45,662 bases of DNA, taken from assembly GCA_019415705.1 (NCBI GenBank), contig DXYS01000071.1, forward strand, positions 1 to 45,662, written 5' to 3'. The notes under the pieces were generated by a model that had not been told where the DNA came from, searched no databases, and worked only from the letters and a program-made list of their open reading frames with translations. Below are positions 18,558 through 25,744 of this stretch, piece by piece; position 1 is the stretch's first letter, and each line of letters opens with the position of its first letter. Origin of the DNA: Bacteroidales bacterium. GTDB lineage: Bacteria > Bacteroidota > Bacteroidia > Bacteroidales > Muribaculaceae. A program made the translations under genes and the position numbers.

Positions 18558-19607
18558 TCAGTATCTGTATTTTAAAAGACGGTTGCCATAGTGTGCCGCT
18601 TTGTCGGGATTGCGTTTTTCCCAAAGGCGGCATACTTCGGTATAAGTATTATTGTCAAAGATTAGTTTCCCGATATAAAAATCGCATGTGTTTTTAGAAA
18701 ACTTGCGTTTGAACTGAAAGAGCGAGTTTGATTCGTACGAGTCTGTTCCTCCGCCAAGATGAAAACGTTTGACCCCGTGTTTTTTCAACTCCTTTGCCGC
18801 CTCCCATAGCATGAAATTATTAGGAGACAGGCTAAGACGGTTTATATCGCTCCCGGCGAGATGGTAGTGGCCATATATGCCGTCAAAGAAAAAAATAGCA
18901 GCAGCGATAATTTCGTTTCCAAAATTTACGCATCCGATGAAACTGTCGGGGAATAACTTTTTGAAATTATGAAAGTACTCATCGCTGAAATAATAGAAAC
19001 TGTCAGCGTCGAGTTTGTCCATTGTGGCGGTATAAAGCTCCTTGAAACGGTCAAGTGATTTATACTCGTAGTCTGCGGTAAATGTAAGGCCCTCTTTAGA
19101 GCCTTTTTTTATGACATTGCGGTTTTTTGTATGTATTTCGTTCATCCACACGTCATCAATCGGCTCAGAGAGATCAATGGCTATGGTTTTGCGGTCATAA
19201 ATCACGTCTCCAATCAAATCGAAATATCTCTGATTGTCGAGCATAGGATGAAAACGGACAAATCCGGCGAGATAACCTTCATCAGTTATTTCGTTTTTGA
19301 AAGCGATAAGAGCTTTTTTGATGAAAGCATCGTCGTAAGTATTATATATCGGGCCTCCATAGCCATAGGCGGTTTCAAAATCCCGGATTTTAACACCGTC
19401 GCAAGTCTCATGCTCACGTGCCAGAAACGGGAAAAGCATGACTTTGTCGCCCTCGGTGTAGACAAACGCACGGGCTTTTTCGCCGTCTGCCGCATTAAGA
19501 CGAAGATATTCCTCCGTGAAATAGATATCACGTAGTTCGGCGGGAAACATGCCGAGGTAATTATTCCAGCTGCCGGTAATGCCTTTGCCGATTATTTTTT
19601 GCTGCAT
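18558..19607 (-). CDS. FemAB/GNAT-superfamily acyltransferase inserted in the leg operon
   Basis: A 349-residue soluble protein that looks like the Acetyltransf_6 (BioF2-like) or FemAB fold, a double GNAT. Typical segments are an N-terminal ETAYGYGGP stretch, TKNRNVIKKGSKEGL (the conserved basic segment where the second lobe begins), DSFIGCVNFGNEIIAAAIFF and a C-terminal HLGGGTDSYESNSLFQFKRKF, which is the best match to the family (G-G, then a basic FKRKF). FemAB enzymes transfer aminoacyl groups from tRNA, while relatives in surface-sugar clusters transfer acyl groups from other carriers. Its start overlaps the legG stop by 16 bases. The canonical pathway has no step for it, so it may attach an extra N-acyl group to the sugar. 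Its composition looks AT-richer than legB or legC. Confidence 0.72.
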   Translation of the reverse strand: MQQKIIGKGITGSWNNYLGMFPAELRDIYFTEEYLRLNAADGEKARAFVYTEGDKVMLFPFLAREHETCDGVKIRDFETAYGYGGPIYNTYDDAFIKKALIAFKNEITDEGYLAGFVRFHPMLDNQRYFDLIGDVIYDRKTIAIDLSEPIDDVWMNEIHTKNRNVIKKGSKEGLTFTADYEYKSLDRFKELYTATMDKLDADSFYYFSDEYFHNFKKLFPDSFIGCVNFGNEIIAAAIFFFDGIYGHYHLAGSDINRLSLSPNNFMLWEAAKELKKHGVKRFHLGGGTDSYESNSLFQFKRKFSKNTCDFYIGKLIFDNNTYTEVCRLWEKRNPDKAAHYGNRLLKYRY

Positions 19608-20722
19608 GACAAATAATCTTTAAGCCGGGAGATAATCTTGGCTGCCGTCTGACCGTCTCCGTAATAATAATCGGGGCGGAACTTATTATCAGGAATTTTA
19701 TCAATGGCATCCTTAAGACCGTCAAGAGAGTCACCCGGTGCTGAAATAATGTTTGTGCACAAGTGCCGTCCTGACTGGCGACCGCCGATATTTACGACCG
19801 GAACTCCGATAAACGGGGCCTCAATCAGTCCGCTCGACGTATTGCCGATGAGAGCATATGCCTCATTCATTATCGAAAGATAACGCTGCTGTCCGAGCGA
19901 ATGAATGAAGTGAAACGAGGGATTCTCCCGGCACACCGAGATGAAATAATCATTCATGTCACTGCCACCCAAGTCTGCATTAGCGGCAGTTATTATCACC
20001 TCGCAGTCTTTAATCGTAGTGACAGCTTTAATCATATTGCGGGCCATCTCGAGATTATAGGCCGTGGACTCCATGGTCTCGGGATGCAATGTGCATATCA
20101 CCCATTTTTTGTTTTGGTCAAGACCTAATGATTTGGCAAGCTGAGTGCGGTTTAGCAGATGTGTGCGTCTGAATGTCTCCAATCCGGGCTCGCCGACATT
20201 AAAGACTCCGTCGTTTGAGCCGCGCATGCGGATGATGTTATCGGCCGACTCTTTTGTGCCGGGAAAGTGGAGTGTGGCCATCATGGTCACGGCATTGCGC
20301 ACCTGATTGTCAATGGCACCCTCGGTGACATCGCCGCCCGAAATATGCGCGACAGGTATGTTCTGGATGAGAGCCGCGGTGCATATCGGCAGTAGTTCGT
20401 AGCGGTCGCCGAGCACGACCATAATGTCTGGCGAAAGGTCATTAAGTGTGTCTGCGAAATATGTGCCGCACAGACCGGCTGATTTAGCCACGCCTAATGC
20501 AGAGCGGTTGTCTATCAGATATTCGATACGCCGGGTGATATGGTGTCCGTCCGCCTCAATCTGTCTGTAAGTCAGGCCTTGCTCTTCTGACAGATGGGCT
20601 CCGGTCACGACCAATGACAAATCTACCTCAGAGTCTTTCTCCAAGTCGGTAATGAGCCACTGCAGAGGTCCGTACTCTGACCTTGCGGCGGTGACAACAG
20701 ATATTTTATATCTTCTTTTCAT
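19592..20722 (-). CDS. legG: NDP-sugar hydrolase / 2-epimerase (NeuC/LegG family)
   Basis: A 376-residue hydrolysing epimerase of the UDP-GlcNAc 2-epimerase superfamily. In the legionaminic pathway LegG removes the nucleotide and inverts C2 to give the 2,4-diacetamido-2,4,6-trideoxy-mannose that LegI uses. Visible signatures are VTAARSEYGPLQWLI at the start, VVLGDRYELLP, HISGGDVTEGAIDN, CTLHPETMES and GNTSSGLIEAPFIGVPVVNIGGRQSGR near the C-terminus. These match NeuC rather than the unrelated PseG, which is the main argument for legionaminic over pseudaminic acid. It is 30 bases downstream of the GNAT gene. Confidence 0.88.
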   Translation of the reverse strand: MKRRYKISVVTAARSEYGPLQWLITDLEKDSEVDLSLVVTGAHLSEEQGLTYRQIEADGHHITRRIEYLIDNRSALGVAKSAGLCGTYFADTLNDLSPDIMVVLGDRYELLPICTAALIQNIPVAHISGGDVTEGAIDNQVRNAVTMMATLHFPGTKESADNIIRMRGSNDGVFNVGEPGLETFRRTHLLNRTQLAKSLGLDQNKKWVICTLHPETMESTAYNLEMARNMIKAVTTIKDCEVIITAANADLGGSDMNDYFISVCRENPSFHFIHSLGQQRYLSIMNEAYALIGNTSSGLIEAPFIGVPVVNIGGRQSGRHLCTNIISAPGDSLDGLKDAIDKIPDNKFRPDYYYGDGQTAAKIISRLKDYLSCSKK

Positions 20723-20752
20723 TGGTCGGATATGAATGACAAAGGATGAAAA

Positions 20753-21235
20753 TCAAAGTCGCTCTAATAAAATGAATCTATCGGTGCGATTCATGGATTT
20801 TAGCTCACGAAAATCATATACGCCATCGACAATAACGAATGAGTTATTTTTAAAGCATTTTTGCGATGCGATATTGTTCTCGGAGACCCATGCGATAATC
20901 TTTTTATCTCGGCCAAAATTATCTTTGAGGTAGTCTACAGACATCTTGATAATCTGACTGCCGTAACCTTTGCCGGCATATTCCGATAACACGCTATATC
21001 CGTCGAGTTCGGCGCCTTCATTGTTAAACGCAATCTTCGAATAGCCTATCACCTTATCGTCAACCAAATAAAAGAGTACTATCTTATCTGTCTGCAACAG
21101 GTTTATGAAGTGTTCTTTTAATCTGTTGTAGTCGGGCGCTTTCTCAAAGCCTGACCATTTTATGGCATTAGAGTCACACTTAAGGTTATAAAAATCATCG
21201 AAGAATGATAAGTCTGTCGCTCGTTTGCAAATCAT
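20753..21235 (-). CDS. GNAT N-acetyltransferase, probable LegH-role enzyme
   Basis: A 160-residue single-domain GNAT. The acetyl-CoA pyrophosphate loop is seen as YAGKGYGSQI (about residues 86-95), preceded by the strand DGYSVLSEY and followed by a C-terminal SENNIASQKCFKNNSF segment typical of motif B. It lies between legC (4-base gap) and legG (30-base gap), exactly where the pathway needs the enzyme that acetylates the 4-amino group made by LegC. It is therefore the best candidate for the LegH step, but GNAT sequences are poor predictors of substrate and I give no symbol. Its base composition is clearly more AT-rich than that of legC upstream, suggesting a different origin. Confidence 0.8.
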   Translation of the reverse strand: MICKRATDLSFFDDFYNLKCDSNAIKWSGFEKAPDYNRLKEHFINLLQTDKIVLFYLVDDKVIGYSKIAFNNEGAELDGYSVLSEYAGKGYGSQIIKMSVDYLKDNFGRDKKIIAWVSENNIASQKCFKNNSFVIVDGVYDFRELKSMNRTDRFILLERL

Positions 21236-21239
21236 ATGC

Positions 21240-22394
21240 TCAAAGTATGACTCCCGAGGGGATGTTTACAATTGTATCTGCCAAGGCTTCTGTGACGCTC
21301 AGGTCTCCTCGCTCGGCCGACTCAAACATGGGCAGACGGGTCATCAGCTGCCAGATGGGACGAGTCATCACGCCGTGAGCGTTAGTGTATTCGAGTATTG
21401 CGTCACGGCTTTCGCGGTCGGGCATGCGTATGGCGCACAGCCAGTAGTTGGAGCGCGTGTCAGTGGGTTCTTTCATAAATCTGATGCCGTCAGGCTCTGA
21501 TACGAAAAAGTCGGCATAAGCGGCTGCCGTGGCGCGTTTGCTCTCCAAGAAGCGGTCTATCTGCTCGAGCTGGGCGCAGCCGAGGGCGGCGTTGATGTTG
21601 GGCATGCGGTAGTTGTAGCCGATGGCGTCGTGGACAAATTCGTAGGGGTGGGGCACTTTGGCCTGCGTGGTCAGATGTTTGGCGTATGCGCCGAGCTCCT
21701 CGTCGTTGAAAAGGAGCATGCCGCCGCCACCGGTGGTGATGGTCTTGTTGCCGTTGAAGCTCATGGCTCCCACGCGGCCGAAAGTGCCGGTGTGGCGCCC
21801 TTTGTAGAGCGAGCCTATGCTCTCGGCAGCATCTTCGACCAATTCGATGCCGCAGCGGTTGCATATCGCGGCAATCTCGTCGATGCGCACGGGGTGACCG
21901 AAGGTGTGCATGGGCACGCAGGCTTTGATGCGGCGCCCCGTCGAGCGGTTATAACAGCAGCCGTCGTCGCGGCGCTCGGCGTTGGCTTTAAGCCACTTCT
22001 CGAGAGCAGTCGGCGACAGACCCATGGTGTCGGCGTCGACGTCGATAAAGACCGGATGTGCGCCGATGTAGCTGATGGCGTTGCATGTTGCGATGAAGGT
22101 CAGGGCCTGTGTCAGCACTTCGTCGTCGCGTTCGACACCGGCGAGCATCATGGCCATGTGGAGGGCATTTGTGCCGTTGACACAGACCACGGCGCGGCGT
22201 GCGCCGGTATATGCCTCGATGTCGCGTTCGAAACGGTCTACAAACGGCCCGACGCTCGACACGAATGTCGAGTCGATACATTCCTCCAAGTAGCGTTTTT
22301 CGTTGCCGGCAAATGTCGGTGCATGGAGCATCACCCGCTCGCCGTCGGCGGCATGGTAATGCTCGCGTATAATTTCGACTATATCTTTAAACAT
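21240..22394 (-). CDS. legC: PLP-dependent aminotransferase LegC (DegT/DnrJ/EryC1 family)
   Basis: A 384-residue aminotransferase that converts the 4-keto-6-deoxy sugar nucleotide made by LegB to the 4-amino sugar, using glutamate as donor. The start FKDIVEIIREHY and the segments GNEKRYLEECIDSTFVSSVG and PMHTFGHPVRIDEI are what I remember from the LegC subgroup. The PLP Schiff-base lysine is Lys217 in SFNGNKTITTGGGG, and Asp188 in VEDAAES should contact the pyridine nitrogen. The family is full length. It starts 8 bases after legB. Its chemistry together with legB sets the pathway apart from ordinary N-acetylneuraminic acid synthesis. Confidence 0.92.
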   Translation of the reverse strand: MFKDIVEIIREHYHAADGERVMLHAPTFAGNEKRYLEECIDSTFVSSVGPFVDRFERDIEAYTGARRAVVCVNGTNALHMAMMLAGVERDDEVLTQALTFIATCNAISYIGAHPVFIDVDADTMGLSPTALEKWLKANAERRDDGCCYNRSTGRRIKACVPMHTFGHPVRIDEIAAICNRCGIELVEDAAESIGSLYKGRHTGTFGRVGAMSFNGNKTITTGGGGMLLFNDEELGAYAKHLTTQAKVPHPYEFVHDAIGYNYRMPNINAALGCAQLEQIDRFLESKRATAAAYADFFVSEPDGIRFMKEPTDTRSNYWLCAIRMPDRESRDAILEYTNAHGVMTRPIWQLMTRLPMFESAERGDLSVTEALADTIVNIPSGVIL

Positions 22395-22402
22395 AGCGTT
22401 TT

Positions 22403-23611
22403 TTACATTTTCTGGTCGAGGTTGCGGCCGAGCTCCTCGTGGTGGAAATTAGGCAGATAGTCGCGCAGACAGTCGACGACCTCGGCTTTAGTGAAATCGT
22501 GACGGGTGAAAATCGAGTCGAGACGGTCGATAAGAGCCGAAACATCGGCCTTGGGTCGGCGCGTAGACGATGTGACCACGCCGAGAGACTTGAAACGGTC
22601 GGTGTCGGTGGTCTCGGATTCGACCGTAAATTCCTCGACGTCTTTCTCGCCCGTGGTGTCGCTGTCGAAGTAAACGACAGGGTAGTCGACGTCTGAGTCA
22701 TGCATGGCAGCGGCGCGCGCCTTTGCCTCGTTGTCGTCACGGCAGAGCAGCGGACGGTGACCGGTGGCGGCGAGGAAGTCGTCGCAGATTGACGAAAATG
22801 TCTTCATCGATTCTTGGCCGAGTTTGGGATAGAACACTTCGCCGTTGTGGCCGAGCAGACAGGCGAGCATACATATCTGGCCGCTCTCCTCTAACGACAC
22901 GAAGTAGCGACGGACGTCGCGCGGCGCGACAAGCGGCTGACGCTTCATCATGCGCTCGACAAAGCTGAGCGGCAGTGAGCCGTTTGAGAAGGCAACGTTG
23001 GCAAATCGGGCCGTCGTCACTTTGAAACGGTCGCTGTAGGCCATTATGAGGTCTTCCATTATGCGTTTGCTCGCCCCCATGACATTGACGGGGTTGGCGG
23101 CCTTGTCGGTCGACACGCAGAAATAATGGTCGGGACGGAACTCGCTCAGCAGTTCGAGCAGTCCGCGGGCCTTGATGACGTTGTTGCGGAGCAGGGCTTC
23201 GACCGAGAAACGGTCTTTTTCGCTGCGCACGTGTTTGTGAGCCGAGAAGTTGGCGACGATGTCAAAACGGCCGTGCTCGCGGAGTATCTGTTCGAAAACC
23301 GGGTCGGCGAAATCGAGTGTATAGGTCAGGAAGACATCGGGCACTTTCAGACCGTCGGTCGAGCGCACGTCGCGGGTCAGTTCGGCGAGTCCGTTCTCGT
23401 TGAGGTCGACGACATACAGTTCGGCCGGCTCAAATCTGAGCACGGCTTTGATAAAAGACTGGCCGATAGAGCCCGCACCTCCGATGACAAGGACGCTTCG
23501 GCCCTTTATTTCTTTACTGAGGGCGTCAGCGTTGTCGACTATGTCGGGCAGAAACATGCTCTCATCGCGCGAGATGACATGTTGTTTTGTAAATTGCTCT
23601 ATATTAATCAT
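22403..23611 (-). CDS. legB: NDP-GlcNAc 4,6-dehydratase LegB
   Basis: A 402-residue extended short-chain dehydrogenase/reductase of the FlaA1/CapD type. It removes water from an NDP-GlcNAc to give the 4-keto-6-deoxy sugar, the committed step. The NAD(P)-binding loop GGAGSIG is at residues 44-50, and STDKAANPVNVMGASKR carries Met178 and Lys182, the MxxxK that replaces YxxxK in this dehydratase group. The chain is about 70 residues longer than PseB, as expected for LegB-type enzymes. Whether the nucleotide is UDP or GDP cannot be read from the sequence. It is the first gene of the operon. The ATG at 23611 follows a leader with a TAACTTTG box about 70 bases upstream. Confidence 0.9.
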   Translation of the reverse strand: MINIEQFTKQHVISRDESMFLPDIVDNADALSKEIKGRSVLVIGGAGSIGQSFIKAVLRFEPAELYVVDLNENGLAELTRDVRSTDGLKVPDVFLTYTLDFADPVFEQILREHGRFDIVANFSAHKHVRSEKDRFSVEALLRNNVIKARGLLELLSEFRPDHYFCVSTDKAANPVNVMGASKRIMEDLIMAYSDRFKVTTARFANVAFSNGSLPLSFVERMMKRQPLVAPRDVRRYFVSLEESGQICMLACLLGHNGEVFYPKLGQESMKTFSSICDDFLAATGHRPLLCRDDNEAKARAAAMHDSDVDYPVVYFDSDTTGEKDVEEFTVESETTDTDRFKSLGVVTSSTRRPKADVSALIDRLDSIFTRHDFTKAEVVDCLRDYLPNFHHEELGRNLDQKM

Positions 23612-23682
23612 TACAGACTGTTGATGCTTTGATTTGTTGAGCAGCCTCCGGCGGAGACAGATGCCGGCGGCCTATTATGTCG

Positions 23683-23690
23683 CAAAGTTA
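23683..23690 (-). promoter_or_regulatory. Candidate -7 box of the leg operon
   Basis: TAACTTTG on the minus strand matches the Bacteroidetes -7 consensus TAnnTTTG and would start transcription about 65 bases before legB. No good TTTG lies 19-21 bases upstream, so the promoter is either weak, activated, or not real. Confidence 0.45.
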
Positions 23691-23735
23691 AGGTTTTTAT
23701 TTGTATATACCGCATGGCCAATGCGTCATAAAATC

Positions 23736-23770
23736 AATATGGGCGACTTCATCACGAGGTCGCCCATATT
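23736..23770 (-). terminator. Very strong hairpin, terminator or attenuator before legB
   Basis: AATATGGGCGAC (23736-23747) and GTCGCCCATATT (23759-23770) are perfect inverted repeats. Three further pairs inside (one G-T) leave a five-base loop. On the minus strand it is followed by GATTTTATG and on the plus strand by CTGTTTTAAAA, so it could end transcription either way. Given the same-strand genes on both sides, it most likely ends the upstream minus-strand transcript or a leader RNA. Confidence 0.6.
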
Positions 23771-24006
23771 CTGTTTTAAAATAAACTTAAAACAATTACA
23801 TAACTAACATAAAACACATTTTACATTTTCATTGCTCATCGTCATTTAACGGCACAGAGAGGCAGGCGCTTGCATTTGTTAGGTGACAGCGTCGCACATG
23901 TGCCGTGTCGTTACGGCGGTGAAAAACCTTGTTAAACTGACATTAAGTGACGTGTGTGTTTAATCAATAGGTTAGAGTGCGAATCATAAATTCAATTATA
24001 ACGCTG

Positions 24007-24037
24007 CAAAATTACGGTTTCTCGGGCATGTGTGCAA
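24007..24037 (-). promoter_or_regulatory. Promoter-like pair within the legB upstream region
   Basis: On the minus strand CTTG (24034-24037), 19 bases and TAATTTTG (24007-24014) fit the -33/-7 pattern, with one mismatch in the first box. A transcript would begin near 24000 and run about 265 bases to the strong hairpin at 23736-23770 without crossing a recognisable gene. Confidence 0.45.
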
Positions 24038-24161
24038 GAGATTGCCTCGACGTATAAGATTTGTTGTGATTTATTAACCGCTATGGCATTGATTATTAAG
24101 TTAATTTGCCGGGCAGATAAGCTGTGATAAAGTGCCGACGTGCCGCTCATTGCTTTGGCAA

Positions 24162-25736
24162 TCAGTCTTCAGAAGCTATTTTCATAACATTGGCCTCGAA
24201 GTTCGTGCGGTCTGTCGCACGAGCTTTCAGGCGGTTACGGTAGGCATAAATGGTGTTGAGAGAGTAGTTGAGGACCTGTGCTATGCGCGTAGAGTCCTCG
24301 ATGCCGAGGCGTGTGAAAGCAAGGATTCGCAGCTCGGTGTTGAGCAACTCGCCCTCCTTGAGTACAATCTTTGAGTCATCCCGCAGCAGTTTGTTGACTT
24401 CGCTGACAAAATCGGGGTAAAGATGCAGGAAAGCGTTGTCAAATACCTCGTAGAACTCGCGGCTCTGTTCGTCGACAAACTTTCCTGATTTGGTCATGCG
24501 GTAGAGGTCGTCGACCTTACCGGTCGAAATCTTGCGGTTGGCGATTTTGCAGAATTGGTTGAGTTTGTCCATGTATATTGAGCACAGGTTGAGGAACTGG
24601 CTGATATACACTTCTTTAGTGCGGTTGGCTTGCCTCAGGCCCTCGTGGAGTAATTTCATGCGCATATACTGACGGTAGAGCAGCGCAATCATAGTGACAA
24701 GTCCAATCATCAGCAGCACAATGACGCCGAGCACCCACATCAGGGTTTTGCTTCGCGATTTAAGCTGGTCAGAGTGGGCACGCTCGATAATCGGCAGGGA
24801 GCGCGATGACTCTATCATGCGCAGCGTCGCACCGCATTTGACAGCATTCTCGAGAGCTGTCGACAGGTAGGCATGTGCGCGCTCGATGTCTCCGCGGCGA
24901 TACATGTCGGCTCCGAGTTCCTGCAGGGCTATGACCTCGAGGGTGGCCGCTCTGACGTCATCTATAGCCGAAAGAGCCAGATAATAGTCATAGGCGTCTA
25001 ACTCGTTGTCTTTGAGAGCGAGTTTTGACAGATGATGGGCCGCATGCGCACTGTATTCGCCGCTGCTGTCCTTTGAATGTAGCACATCACTCAGATAGGC
25101 GCGGGCCTCGGAGTCTTCGCCGGTGAGGAAGTAATACTCGCCGAGATTGAATTTATGTGCCTCGCTGTCAGGCTCGAGCAGTTCGAGCAGATGTTGCTGC
25201 CTGTCAAGGGCTTTGGCGTTATATAGCTTGGCCAAGGGTGTGTATGTCGAGTGAAATGATGCCACATAACTATACATGCGCCTACCGTGTTCATAATACA
25301 TTTCTTTAAGAGTATCAGGCACCGAGTCGGGGTCGATTGACTCGTAATTTTGAATTGCCGTGTCAAAAAGTCCGGCGAGCGGCAGGTTTGAAATTTTATG
25401 GAGTCTGAAAGCGAGAGCCTCGTCGGGTGATGCGGCTTCGTGTTCGCCGAGGGTGAAATAAGCGATTGCCGAGTCGTTGACAAACGACGTGTAGGCTCGG
25501 CCGATTTCCATCAGCAGATTACGGCGCTGAGCCGGGGACACGAGACTGAGCCGCACGGTCATCGAGTCGATGTGATTTTGGCGTGCGGTTATAAAATTGT
25601 TGCGTTCTTCGAGAGCGTTGTCAAGACGTCTGAGGGCATCGTCACGTTGCTCGGGGCTGATGCCGATGTCGGTTGAGGCGGCACACAAGACGCCGGCGCA
25701 GACTGTCATGACAAATGCTTTCAGAAACTTTTTCAT
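24162..25736 (-). CDS. Membrane-anchored TPR/LuxR-like regulator (DUF6377 type)
   Basis: A 524-residue protein with a signal peptide (residues 1-20), a periplasmic helical-repeat region resembling TPRs (about 25-310), one membrane helix (331-353), a cytoplasmic coiled segment and a C-terminal LuxR-like helix-turn-helix (about 467-507: TELRILAFTRLGIEDSTRIA followed by NYSLNTIYAYRNRLKARA). This layout is that of the DUF6377 group in Bacteroidetes, thought to sense a periplasmic signal and act on DNA or RNA polymerase from the membrane. It starts 8 bases after the mutL stop, so it is co-transcribed with mutL. It is the nearest regulator to the leg operon, but its target is unknown. Confidence 0.85.
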   Translation of the reverse strand: MKKFLKAFVMTVCAGVLCAASTDIGISPEQRDDALRRLDNALEERNNFITARQNHIDSMTVRLSLVSPAQRRNLLMEIGRAYTSFVNDSAIAYFTLGEHEAASPDEALAFRLHKISNLPLAGLFDTAIQNYESIDPDSVPDTLKEMYYEHGRRMYSYVASFHSTYTPLAKLYNAKALDRQQHLLELLEPDSEAHKFNLGEYYFLTGEDSEARAYLSDVLHSKDSSGEYSAHAAHHLSKLALKDNELDAYDYYLALSAIDDVRAATLEVIALQELGADMYRRGDIERAHAYLSTALENAVKCGATLRMIESSRSLPIIERAHSDQLKSRSKTLMWVLGVIVLLMIGLVTMIALLYRQYMRMKLLHEGLRQANRTKEVYISQFLNLCSIYMDKLNQFCKIANRKISTGKVDDLYRMTKSGKFVDEQSREFYEVFDNAFLHLYPDFVSEVNKLLRDDSKIVLKEGELLNTELRILAFTRLGIEDSTRIAQVLNYSLNTIYAYRNRLKARATDRTNFEANVMKIASED

Positions 25737-25744
25737 AGGTAGTA

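Larger units (their letters stand above)
23612..24161. other. 550-base non-coding region upstream of legB
   Basis: No credible gene was found. On the minus strand, in order toward legB, it holds: a promoter-like pair at 24007-24037, a tiny seven-codon open frame at 23964-23987, a strong hairpin at 23736-23770 and a second -7-like box at 23683-23690. Close to legB there is an imperfect GC-rich hairpin (about 23645-23671). This arrangement suits either a separate small RNA of about 265 bases or a long regulated leader for the leg operon. Confidence 0.6.

Noticed and set aside
21630..22460. A 276-codon open frame on the plus strand across legC
   Set aside because: It is antisense to legC, has the composition of a shadow frame (His- and Val-rich, no motif), and extends past the legC start into legB.
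15717..23611. Ordinary N-acetylneuraminic acid or pseudaminic acid operon
   Set aside because: legB and legC are not needed for neuraminic acid, and the epimerase is NeuC-like rather than PseG-like, so legionaminic acid fits best.
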